Of a stretch of DNA of 64,000 nt, positions 11,867-22,665 are shown piece by piece; position 1 is the stretch's first letter; the number at the start of each line of letters is the position of its first letter. The translations under genes and the position numbers were made by a program. The DNA comes from Vandiemenella viatica (Eukaryota > Arthropoda > Insecta > Orthoptera > Morabidae), in NCBI GenBank assembly GCA_031002005.1, contig CM061920.1, positions 107,319,447 to 107,383,446 of the forward strand, in the 5' to 3' direction. The notes below the pieces were generated by a model. It was given only the letters and a program-made list of their open reading frames with translations, was not told where the DNA came from and searched no databases.

Positions 11867-12543
11867 CCGGGGGCGCACATTGAGCTGCGTGGCGCAGTAG
11901 GGGCAACGCAGAGCAGGGCAGGGCAGCACAGACTGGCAGTTACTCGTGCATATTAGAGCGCAGTTTCGTGCGGCAGTTTACCAAGCATTGTGTTGTGCGA
12001 AAAACCGACAAAAAAGCGTAAGCAAAAACATGTCGATGCAAAAACTCGATTTTTGATTTCTGAATCAGATTGGGATGCCAAGCTTGGAAAATTGATATTA
12101 CTTTAACAGAAGCTGAGTTAGGTAAAACTATGCAAAAGTGAGTATATGAAAAGAAGAAACTCTCATCTGGCTTTTGCAGTCACAAGAGAATTCTCAAAAG
12201 ATAATTTCCGGATGACTCGAACGGAGATTCACGGCATAATGTAACCTGTTATTTTCTCGACAAGCTCAAATATCTATTAGAACTGAAGAAAATCTCGCTG
12301 TATTTTCGTGGTTATTTATTTTATTATTTAGCGTTTGAGAAGTGTTACGGCAAAAACCGGCACGAGTGAGCTGCGTGGCACAGTTTCTGTGTCGTGATCA
12401 CAACGTCGCGCAGCCCACGTGCGGCGCAGTACTGCGCTGCCCTGCTCTGCGTCTCAATACGCGCTGTTCCGCCCCAAAACATAGAGACACAGAAACTGTG
12501 CTGCGCTGCGCTGCGTCGACTGCGCGTCAATGTGCGCCCGGCC
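11867..12543. mobile_element. Nested TIR element (677 bp), TTA target duplication
   Basis: Left end CCGGGGGCGCACATTGA and right end (minus strand) GGCCGGGCGCACATTGA are inverted. TTA flanks both sides (11864-11866 and 12544-12546), as expected for PIF/Harbinger-type insertion. A second internal inverted pair, CACAGTTTCTGTGTC (about 12377) and GACACAGAAACTGTG (about 12485), gives the right half its own hairpin. The sequence is rich in GC-AGC tracts and codes for nothing recognisable. It interrupts the right end of the larger Harbinger element. Confidence 0.6.
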
Positions 12544-12572
12544 TTATTGTCAATATTATTGATCGTGTAAGG

Positions 12573-13125
12573 TGTGCTTATGGAAAAAAAGATAAAAAAA
12601 CTTTGCTGATATTAACATTTACAGCGTTACTGCACTTGAGCCGCGTGTAGTATTCTGGAGTGTAGTGCGCAGCGCTACGATAAGACGGGTCCGCCGAGTA
12701 CCACACGTGGGGCCGGCTTTGTGTTTCCAGGCGAGCTGCGTGGGAGCGGTGTGCGCCGTCAAGCACGGCTGCCTCCTTTGATCCCTCGACACACTTGCTG
12801 AGCAGTGAGCTCCTCAGATCTGCCGGCCTCAGCACGGTCACTGGCCTGTCCTCACAGCCGAGCTCACATCAAATTAACATCTTAACTGATGTAAAATGAG
12901 GATCTCCACCACTTTTCGGAGTTTATTTTTGTTATTGTCAAAGAAAAATTCATTTATCGATTATGACACTCCGTTTCGTAAATTTAGTGCAAAACTTAAA
13001 ATGAAGTCCAGTTGTATGCGAAATTTCAGCGCAGAACATTTTCTGCCCTACAAAAACTAAGCGTTCACCCAGATTTCCCCCTATTATTTCCACATCGCAA
13101 ACGTGGCCTATTTTCATCCTGCAGA
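12573..13125. other. Unassigned, with a GC-rich island at about 12640-12860
   Basis: The island has many CG and GC tracts but no TATA, splice or coding pattern I can support. The remainder is AT-rich and featureless. Confidence 0.35.
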
Positions 13126-13133
13126 ATCACTAC

Positions 13134-13611
13134 CAAGGGCGTATCCAGGATCAGAGCTAGAGAGGGGCAAGATTTGAGCTGGGGGGGGGGGGCAACTCAT
13201 ATTGGTTTCAAAGAAGTGGGGTGGGTCACCGAAACATGACGATTTGTTACAAAATGAAATTCAAACCTATTGAGGAAACTATATTATTGATTAATATAGT
13301 AATCCAACCACTTAATCTAAGGACCTACTGTGCAGTAAATTAAGATCGTAACTCAGTTATAGTTTATGTAAACATTAATCGTCTCGGATTCTTAGAAAAT
13401 TTTTCAATATCTTTATTTCTCAATATCTCATGGTGTTCATTCGCGAAATTTCGATGCACATTCATCAGACATAATCCAGTCAATCTTTCCTCTCACAAAG
13501 TGTTGCTGAGCCAGTTCTTCACTCGTCGAAGCGTACTGAAAGCAACTTAATTTTTCTTCTGGGGGGGTGGGGCAGCAGCTCCCCCCCTGTCCCTCGCTGG
13601 ATACGCCCATG
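13134..13611. mobile_element. hAT-type MITE (478 bp), 8-bp target duplication
   Basis: Ends are CAAGGGCGTATCCAG on the left and, on the minus strand, CATGGGCGTATCCAG on the right. ATCACTAC flanks both sides exactly (13126-13133 and 13612-13619). CA-GGG termini with an 8-bp TSD fit hAT. G-runs lie near the left end (13181-13190) and C-runs near the right (13581-13587), so the subterminal regions are also inverted. No transposase. Confidence 0.8.
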
Positions 13612-13619
13612 ATCACTAC

Positions 13620-15844
13620 CAAATAGTTCTACGACTCATTCCAAACGTTTTACCATCGCTGTGAAAACTCTCCCTCCGCTTTAGTCATAAAAGAAATTGA
13701 GATACTGGTACGTTTCACAATAAGTTAATTTTTTTTTCAGAGTAAAAATCTAAGAGGAAAACATTTCATAACGGCTTGATCAATTGTTCAAACTTACGAT
13801 GATAGCTTCGGAATATTTAAAGACTTGTATTATACGGTAGATTAAGTTACCTAATGCAGGGATCTCCAACTCGAAATCTTTTATTTGAATTGTGTAGTAC
13901 TAGGCAAATGATAACTTGGCAGAACTGATCAGCTGGTAGCCGTTCAAGACAAGGCGGTATCATTACTTTTAACGAAACTACATTTATATTTTTGAACATG
14001 GTTATTACCAAACATACATACAGTACTTGATGGAACTATTAGCAATTAAAATAGAGACTCTTTGGTGAATTTTGAATAACAATTCTTTGTATCACCTACT
14101 TACAAAAAAAATTATAAGAAAAACTATCAAATCCAAGTAGTAGGCCAGGACCATAAGTAAAACCTATTACAACACCAGCTTTATTCGCGTTAAAACTTTG
14201 TATAGTAAGAAACCTCACAAAGGTTATTCTGTTCAACAAAACGTTCCTTTAAGGTGACCACACCGTGGTTCAGGTCGAAAAAAACCGATTTTATTTTTTC
14301 ATCATATTTCAATAGATAAAGGTATTCTTTAAATATCCCGAAAAGGATTTCGCAGAAAAAAAATATTTTCGGGCATTTAAATAGCATTTTCCTACCACGT
14401 GCATTTCGGTGCCACACCCACTTTTCTGCATATATTTTAGACCGTTATAATCCCTATATTGCACAGTAGGGATTTTTTTTCTGACTCCTGAGTGTGCTGG
14501 CTATCTTTGGAGGGCAAAGGTCAGTATTATCTTGTTTCTGCTATTTTTAAACAACACACCTTGAAACAAGCTGTCAGTTTTGTTTGACTGCGTTTGCGAG
14601 CAGTTGTTTTCTTTAAAGCCAATTTCCCGCAAACTTAAATTTTCAGTACATATGCCCCATTATATCAGAAACTATCATAGATAAATGAATTAAATTTTCA
14701 GAGACTCTGAATAACATAAAAAGCCACCTCTGGTACTACATTCATTAATATTCCCCCATTAGAAAGTTCACAAAAAATATTTTCTGCAGAAAAAACTTAA
14801 TATTTTTGTTAATAAATTTAAAAAAGTATTTCTTAAAAACTATCACATGGATAGAGTAGATTTTAGTACAGTTGAATCCATTGGCATCATGTAACATACA
14901 GTAAAAATATTAAGGTCCTGCATCAAATAGTTTTTTCAGAAATGGGTCAAATACGTGCCTAAATTAACATGGGTTAGATAGGCAGGGTGTGGACCCTTAA
15001 GCAATAAAGTTAGAGAGCTGGTCTATATGGTTGATTATTATTGATCTTACCAGTGTTATGTATTTCTGTAAAAAGCATCTATGTTGAAATACTGCAACCA
15101 ACAAAATCCATGTTTCTTCAAGCTATAACTGGATGGTATATTATGCATTACTGTCTCAAAATCTTTCATTACATGTATTTAAAAGAAATCCGCTGAAGTG
15201 TCTACATGTCATTAGTTAGGTCTAGCGTAGTGCAGAAGTGTCAACACTTCAGACAAGTTTACCAAAAGTGTGTCCTCGATGCTACGCTAGTAATACTGCG
15301 AAGGAAGTAGTCACGTAGATATATACTCTTAAAATGCTCAACGCAGTCAGTTCTTTTGTATACCGTAGCCCTCTGTATGAAATATTTTATTCACCGTGTA
15401 TCAAGTGGTTTATCATTCAAATGAGACTTCACATTAATATTCGCTCAGCTATCGCACTCTTAAACAACGGAATAGACATTTTTCCGTAGGAGAAGAAGCT
15501 GGTATTTTTTAAAATTGAGTACAAGGGTACAGTGAGGATTATCTCTGGACTATAACAAAATTAGGTATATCTTCCTGTATTAATTTTTTTTTAATTATTT
15601 GGTTGTTGACGGCTCAATGGAAAGATCTGTGTTAAGAGATTGATGGATCCACGATTCGAAGCTCCGTAAGCTTTTAACTGAGCTTTGTTTTGATCACTGC
15701 TGTTTGGATCCCATGTTAAGTTTCAGGTCGAGCCACTTTTGGAAATGTATAATTGAAAATGGTTTAGTGACTTTTAAAAAGTGTATTACTAATTTCTTTA
15801 AATAATATTAAATGAATTTTTTATTATGTTTGTATAGTAATTTT
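13620..15844. other. No gene recognised
   Basis: AT-rich. Open frames up to 75 codons look random. No TIR or LTR pair was seen. Confidence 0.4.
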
Positions 15845-16030
15845 CTCTAGATTTTACCGAGCCTGGGAAGACGTAGATTAGAATCCAAATTTCGATTTTC
15901 CATAGTTTCCCAAAATCACTCCCGGCCAATGCCGAGAATGCTTCTTCAAAAGACCAAAGCCGAATTCCTTCCTGCTCCTTGCCCCTAGTTTTTACCCACC
16001 TATAATAACTTAGACGGAATGTAAAGCAAT
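15845..16030 (+). mobile_element. SINE-A, 5'-truncated diverged copy
   Basis: Begins in the B-box region (GTAGATTAGAATCCAAATTT) and retains TTTCCCAAAATCACTCC, GGCCAATGCCGAGAATGCTT, CCGAATTCCTTCC and the terminal GTAAAGCAATAAA segment of the SINE-A body. Confidence 0.65.
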
Positions 16031-18399
16031 AAATACTGTGAGCTCTAACGTATTTTAAACAAAGAATTGTAAACGAGAAGCATATCAGTTTCGAAATTTA
16101 ATCTCGGATTTTATTCCAACGCTGACTGTGAGCTGGAAACATTATTGAGTGAACATGATAATTCCAATAATAACGATCGGATTAGTCATGAAATATTGCT
16201 TCGAATCTGTTCTTATAACTGCATTTAATTTCTCGGAGTTTCTATTCGCCCTTTTGTTCCAAACATTTTTTTAACAACCTTCCTTTAAAATAAGGAGTTT
16301 AACGAATTTTGGCAGAAACGCATTTTTTTATGTAAATAAATGCGGATAAAGTTTTTTATTGATAACTACATCTAATGATTGCAAACAATATGAATATTTT
16401 ACAGATATCCGTGTTATGTTCCACAGATACCGTAAAGTAAAAACTGGCCTGAAAAGTTAGCTGCCTCGATCAACGATTGTGAAGTTACGAAACAAGAAAT
16501 TTCACCAAAATTTCCTGATAATTTTTTTCTATAGTAACCACAGGTTTCTTACAGCATTCTAGAAATCTTTCATTATAACGTAGAATAACTGGCAGCTTTA
16601 TCTATTACGAGGCGCAATAAATTGTCTGATCAGCCTTACACAAGAGCATTGAGTGTTACTAAACAATGATGCATTTGTTCGATTTAAAAATATACTTGTC
16701 ATTTTCTCCATCTAATATTTTTTAACGAAATTAACATGGTAGTGACAATCCCACATTTCACCAAGCTATGACAACATATTCTGTAGTCCTGCAGAACAAA
16801 AAAGTTTGAAATTAAAGGCTGATAGTTTCGGTGTTTCCCTTCCAGCAGCTTTGTCAGTGCGCCACTGTGTTTCCCATGACGCATGGCGTCTGTGCGCACC
16901 AGTTTTGTCGATACTGCGTTGATGAGGACAGTGGTTCGGGGGGGGGGGGGGGGGGGACATATGCAAGAGTACAGCATGAGTCCCCACTGCTTCAGTCTTT
17001 ATTAAACTGTAATGGCCTGCCAGCCTGGGCCCCTATGACGAACAAAATGCGTCATTCCCACTTTAACGAGAAATGTCAGATCATCCATATTTTGTGTGTC
17101 AGTAGCCTACACAGTGCATGTAGTATATATCTTATTTATCCAGCATATACGATACTATAATGGCAGTGTAAAATTTCTGTTTCGAAATTTGAAAGGCTGT
17201 TGCGTTTTGGCTGTTTACGCTCTTTACTGTACGATTTTAATTTGTTTCAATTCTAACGGTAAATGCTACACCAAGCTCGATATTTGGATATCCATCTGTG
17301 AAATCATCAACCGTGTACTATTTTGGTTCTGTAGTTTCTCTGTTACCGTCAGTGTGCTGGTACAATCGCCATCTGATATGGCATGAGTGTGATTAGGTTT
17401 ACTGCTCTCACTACGTGTAACTTGTAGCACTGAAACCAAGAGAGAATCCAGTAATGCAAAATATTGAGAATAATAGTTACGATTCAGCTGATAGCCTGAA
17501 TAGTAAGCACGTCATCTGAGAAACATTCTCTCTGTAAAACATATCCGAAATGTGAACTGAAATAATGTGCAAAGTATGACCTAGCGACCTTTCAATCGGA
17601 TTTAAAGTATGAACTATACAAACTGTTTTGTGGTCAGATTGTTTTTAGGTCAAACACACAAGAAGATAAATGAGAGTTATTTGTTCTCATTGTTTCGCTT
17701 ACATTATTAATGAGCCCCAAGTCATAAGTTTCATCCATAGAACTAACGCGAGATTTGTCGGAAGTTTCTGGATGGTGGCTTTAGCCTTGTCACCGTCTAG
17801 GTCATTCGTTCAGCTCAGTCACAGTCTCCATTTTTAATCACATTGTATTATTGAAGTGCTGGCCTCACCGGATCACCGGTTTGACTCTAGCCTTGAGCAT
17901 GAGTGGTCATTCTCGTCTTATGCTCTCAGAAGTCAGAACTATGGTCCGTGAAGAAAGAGAATTAATACAGTTGACACAGCAAAAACTCTTGGAACTAGCT
18001 AAATGTATTAAAAAATGTATATGTGAAAACAATTCTTCCTGAGCCAAAGTAAAGTATGATGAGTGTGAATATCACGGAAAGGAGATAACAATATGACTGA
18101 TCTATCACATGCGTCCTGCGTGAATAGAGGTAGCGAGTCGTCTTTCAGACAACACGACGCTCGGTTATGAAGCGGGGACCTTGGGTCGTCTCGTCTGCCA
18201 ACCTTTGTCAGGGGTCGACGAACTAAACAATGGCCGGCGAAGCGAGGGGAAGGAGAGAGTACTGTACGCGACAATACATCCTCAAAAACTTATTATCAAT
18301 AATAAAGATCTTGCTCTACAAAAACTGATATGAATATTTGTTTATCAGCCAGTCACTGGTCTCCATATATATATGAACTAAAAGGGTTTACACAGGTGA
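16031..18399. other. No gene recognised; G-run at 16939-16955
   Basis: Contains an uninterrupted G-run of about 17 bases near 16939. Short open frames either side have no recognisable domains. A moderately GC-rich stretch at 18100-18260 is unassigned. Confidence 0.4.
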
Positions 18400-18407
18400 T
18401 ATATAAA

Positions 18408-18832
18408 CAGTGGCGTAGCTAGGTCAACAAGGGCCCCGGTGCAAAAAATTTATTTTGGGCCCTCAGGCCAGACGGGCGACCTTTCTTTTTTGCTTTGTAT
18501 GCTGGTAGGTGCCCCTTGAACTGAGGATGCGGGACGGGGCCCTAGAATTGTTCTTTAAGGGCCCCCTGAGAAGTGGTCGGGGCTCCCGCTTGAGCAGCGA
18601 GGGCCCTTAGTGAGGGGCTCCTGTGTTCTCAGGGGCCCCTTAGACGACGGTAGAGCTAAAAAAAAAGGAAAAAAGGTCGCCAGTTTGCCGTGAAGGCTCG
18701 TGGGCCCTCTAAACTGCGCTTGAGGGCCCCTAGAGGTGCGCTTAGGGGCCCCTTGAGGTATGCTTGGGGGCCCCCTGAGCGTGAGGGCCCCGGTGCACTG
18801 CACCGCCTAGCCCCATAGTAGCTACGCCCCTG
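18408..18832. mobile_element. hAT-type MITE (425 bp) rich in GGGCCCC motifs
   Basis: Left end CAGTGGCGTAGCTAGG and right end (minus strand) CAGGGGCGTAGCTACT are inverted. The flanks TATATAAA (18400-18407) and TATAGAAA (18833-18840) match at 7 of 8 positions, an aged hAT-size TSD. The interior repeats GGGCCCC-like words more than ten times, on a spacing of about 20-35 bases. Confidence 0.8.
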
Positions 18833-18840
18833 TATAGAAA

Positions 18841-19656
18841 CTAAACTCCATTATGAGTACTCTGGATTTACTATTAATTATTTTGTATTCACAATGCCTA
18901 TAAATACTACGACCACTAGACCATACGGAAAGAATGTCATTACTGAAATGTAAATTCATTCCTTTAAGATGAATATTCAGTTCAGCGTAAACGTTTCCAT
19001 TATAAGCAGACATAATAAATGTAAACATTAAATTCGCTTTTAATAGCGCCCTATGTCACTATTCAATTGAGTGAAAAACATGATTAAGAGCAGATAAATA
19101 TGAAACTTTACTTGAACAAAAGGCAATTTCGTGTGGGAGGTCTTGACAATTTACCAATGTGAATTCAAACCTCACTGGATGCATGCATGGGTTTACTTGA
19201 TCATTTATGCGATATCTGGGACGGTCCATAAATTCTGCATCAAAAATTAAAAGAAATCAGAATGAAAATGTATTACATTTAACATACTTCTTAGTTAGGG
19301 GGAAGAATCAAGAAATATGTCATCATTAATACAAATACAATGTATACTGTTTGTGTGTCACTGTAGTACAGATATCATTGCTTGCAACACTCAAATTTAT
19401 CTTAATAATATATTAAAGCACATTTAGAGCACAATATGACTTGTTAAACTGAAAGCCATAAGAAGGTAATATCTCTGTGTTGAAATATTGTTGTGTTTTA
19501 ATAATCCAGTTTCCTTTATGATGTGTCTTTACATTGCAACTGTTCACAATCTTATATTTTTATTTCTATTCCTAAAATCAACGCGTATATCAATTCGATT
19601 GTACACAGTTGTAATTATTAGTTGTCAGCAGTTCTAACTGAAGTTGTAAGTTATTG
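18841..19656. other. No gene recognised
   Basis: AT-rich sequence without supported features. Confidence 0.4.
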
Positions 19657-19890
19657 TGGTGGGTGAGAGGTTAACGCTCTGGCCTCGCATTCGGGAGGAC
19701 GCCGGTTCGAATCCCCGTCCGGGCATCCAGATTTGGGTTTCCCATGGTTTCCCAAATCACTCCAGGCAAATGCCGGGATGCTTCCTTCAAAAAGTCCATG
19801 GCAGAATTCCTTCCCATTCTTTGCCCCCCATCCTTTCCCGTCTTTAAAGATCTCGCTGTTAAAAGTCGTTAAGCAGTTAAAAAAAAATTC
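19657..19890 (+). mobile_element. SINE-A, near full length
   Basis: A-box region GGTGGGTGAGAGGTTAACGC, B-box GGTTCGAATCC at about 19704 and the complete body ending in an A-tract. It is close to the copy at 6097-6334. No clear target duplication was found. Confidence 0.85.
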
Positions 19891-20439
19891 TTGCATTTGT
19901 CAGTGCTTCAGAAATCGCAGTCATAATGATAGGCTCGTCAGTTAAACCATGACCACAATCTGCGTTACTTATAATATCCCAGGACTCTCATTCGTTCTTC
20001 GATCCGTCTGTGTAAACTACTCTTGCGTTGCTAAGGCTGCTAATGTTAATGTTTATTGGAGACATTTATTTTTAAAGGTAATTTCCCATTTAACGTTAGG
20101 CTCCAATATGGTGCTATTAAATTAGACCTCAAATTAGTGTAACCGCAAGATTCTCTCATATGTACGATAATATCCATGTGTTCTAAGGCAAACTGGTGCA
20201 TGTTACTACCAAAACAGTCCCTGTCTGTCAGGTAGTGAGTCTTTATACATGCTGAATCAGATCATTCTGTAAGAACTCAGAACTTTTAAAATTGTACCTG
20301 AACCGTTACGTCGATAGAGTTTCAGCAAAAATCAGTGTATGTGGCATTTTCCCGCAACAAGACACCGCTTGTTGCATCGGTCTGGCTCTGATCAGTTTCG
20401 AAATAGAGCCGTCTAAGTAAAAACGTGCAGTAACCGCTC
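19891..20439. other. No gene recognised
   Basis: Spacer between a SINE and the mariner relic. The left mariner TIR should lie in its right part, but I could not identify it. Confidence 0.35.
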
Positions 20440-21577
20440 TGTGGATTAGTGAGACAATGAAGATGAAGTATTTTTTCGAACCGCGTTCAAGTATTCAATT
20501 TTGTGTTTTACTTGGAATTTTGTTTCCCCCGAAACGTTGACATTGCTTCAGCGGGCTTATAATTAGCACTGTATGAGCCGCAGTCTTACAAGTGGTTTAA
20601 GCATTTCAAATTGGGCAGAATGTTGATCGACGAAGATCCAACATCGGGACGGCCACCGACGTCAATAAGCAATGAGACACACGATGTTGTTAGAACTGTG
20701 ATTCGTACAAATCCTCATTTTACTGTGCGGGTGATTGCCGAAGAAATCGGGATAATGCGGGTCCTATCTCACAATTTTGACTGAAAACTTGATATGCACC
20801 GCGTCGCTGCAAAACTTGTGCCACCTCTGCTCACAGACGACCAAAAAGAGAACCGTTTTTACCATCAGCCAAGAATCACTTGATCTTGCTAACAGCGACA
20901 AGAACTTCATTCCAAGTGACGAAAGGTCGGTGTATGGCTATGAGGTGGGAAAAAAAATGCACAATCGTTACAATAAGTCGATCCAACTTCGCCACGACCG
21001 AAGAAAGCACACATGATTCGGTCAAATGTGACGTAGATGTTAATCGTTTTCTTTCACTGTCGTGAGGTTATCCATCATGAATTCGTGCCACGAGGCCATA
21101 CTGTCACCACGCAGTCAACAGTTTTAAAACGTTTATGAGACATGTGCGCCCGAAGAGTCCTTAACTGTGGAAGAACAACAGCTGGATTTTGCACCACAAC
21201 GCTGCGTGACACTCGTCTCTGCTCGTTCGGGAACTATTGGCCAAGAATAGGGCAGCTGTCCTCCCTCACTCCCCATACTCACTAGATTTGGGCCAGGCAG
21301 CTTTTTTCTTGTGACTCATACTTAAAATTTCCTGCATAGGACGTAATTTCCAAAGTGTAAATTCCAGAAAAATCGCAGCTACAGCTTCCAGCCATCACAG
21401 AAAAAAAGTTCCACGGAGACTATGAGCGGTGAAAGAAACGATGAGGACGTTGCGTAGCAAGCAATGGGGAGTACTTCGAAGGGGACAAGCATTAGTAAAG
21501 TTTCAAGTGTAGTAACAAAGATTGTGTGACAAGAGTTCGGTATTTTTTTGAACAGACCTCGTATCAATCGCGGAAGG
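20440..21577 (+). pseudogene. mariner-family transposase relic
   Basis: Fragments in all three plus frames follow mariner order. An N-terminal KFCVLLEFCFPET-like block lies near 20495. YKWFKHFKLGR and DEDPTSGRPPTS follow near 20590-20670, then TVRVIAEEIG, TDDQKENRF and SLDLANSDKNF. HHEFVPRGHTVT is near 21080 and WILHHNAA near 21187, where the catalytic HHD motif has lost its Asp. PHSPYSLDLGQAAFF is near 21262. The right terminus at about 21548-21577 on the minus strand begins GAGGTCTGTTCAAAAAAAT, a typical mariner TIR. Numerous stops and frameshifts mean it is not functional. Confidence 0.85.
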
Positions 21578-21985
21578 TCTCTTGTAACAGAGCTGTCATA
21601 TCTGCCCAACAATTATAACGCGGACAGTGTGACAAAACAGTTCACCTAGGAACAAGATCGTCGTTACTATCTTCACAATATGTTATATCTATATACAGTA
21701 CAAGCCGTAACTTTAATTCTCCTGATGCTATCAGATTTACGACTATTACTGCTTAAACATTTTTGACAGTCTCTACTCCAAATTTCTTCTATACCAGGAA
21801 CCATTGTTATTCTAATGAATGATCGTGTTAATGTTTTGCCGATGAAATAGTGTTAGAGGATCAAAACGGAAGAAGTTTAACAACTGCAGATTGACTTGGA
21901 CAGATCATCTAGCTGAGTAAGTGTCGAATAAAGATAAATGTCGAAAACTGTCAGCTTGCTAGGTAGTACACAAATAAAAAACTAA
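21578..21985. other. No gene recognised
   Basis: Short spacer between mariner and the LINE fragment, without supported features. Confidence 0.35.
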
Positions 21986-21989
21986 TACG

Positions 21990-22665
21990 GTCGGAAAGGA
22001 ATTCCTTGTTGAAGATCTGAATTGTAAATGTCTTGACATAACATTTGACTATAACTTCAACTGGCAAGCAAACATTGCGCAGATCTTGGGAACAGCTTTC
22101 AGATTCCACATTTATAGGACAGGTTGATTAGTGAGGGAATTACAAAACTTCGGCCAGACCATTGCTTGAATTGCTGGTGTAATGTGAGACACATTTTTGG
22201 AGGGTATTCAAAAGAGGACAGCTAGATTTGTCTGTGAAAATTACCACAGAAGAAAATAAATAACTGATATTATAAAGTAGCTGGAATACGGGTTCTTTGG
22301 AAGCTATGAGCAGGGTGAAGATAATGCTGGGAGTGTATAAGGCGTATGTTGTTGTTGAAGCTTGAAAAGATTTTGGTGGAAGAATTAAGAGTGTTGTATG
22401 GAAGGGAAAAGCTGACAAACCGGTACTCTGTTTCAGACTTGATGGAATGGGGAAAATTTCATTTGTACGTAAAGGAGTCAGTGATTAATAAAGCGAAGTG
22501 ATGAATAAGTTATCAAAAACTGTGAAAAAAAATTAAAATTCGTAAAGGGCAAAAGTAGGTAGGTAGGTAGGGTGGTAGAATTTAAGGAAGGAAAATAAGG
22601 GGGAAAATTGTTTATGTAAGGAAATCGCCCCGGAGCATGCACTTCATGGCAATTAAATTAAAAGA
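21990..22665 (+). pseudogene. CR1/Jockey-like LINE, C-terminal reverse transcriptase and 3' end, degenerate
   Basis: About 22005-22075 reads FLVEDLNCKCLDITFDYNFNW, the region after the RT catalytic domain that is better preserved in the copy at 33996-35110 (LLVEDLKCKYLGITLD). Further weak matches follow through about 22330. At 22630-22665 comes a decayed version of the family's 3' tail (CCCCGGAGCATGC then GGCAATTAAATTAAA). Confidence 0.65.

Larger units (their letters stand above)
8123..12572. mobile_element. PIF/Harbinger-type two-gene DNA transposon (degenerate)
   Basis: Terminal regions are inverted: the left segment 8123-8149 and the reverse complement of 12545-12572 agree at all but about one position over 27 bases (both contain ACACGATCAATATTATTGAC). 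A related copy of the terminal motif at 8066-8100 may mean the true left end lies further out. Between them lie a HARBI1-like transposase (+) and a MADF-domain protein (-), the two-protein arrangement known for Harbinger elements. A second TIR element (11867-12543) is nested just inside the right TIR. Frame breaks in both genes show the copy is dead. Confidence 0.75.

Noticed and set aside
12342..12650. 102-codon plus-strand open frame rich in Cys/Arg
   Set aside because: It covers the GC-rich right end of the nested TIR element; codon content reflects repeated GCGCTGC words.
16699..17160. Overlapping open frames around the G-run at 16939
   Set aside because: Their lengths depend on the homopolymer (poly-Pro or poly-Gly readings); no domains.
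19690..19720. tRNA gene in the SINE-A heads
   Set aside because: Only A/B-box resemblance; the same head occurs in all SINE-A copies with the same downstream body.
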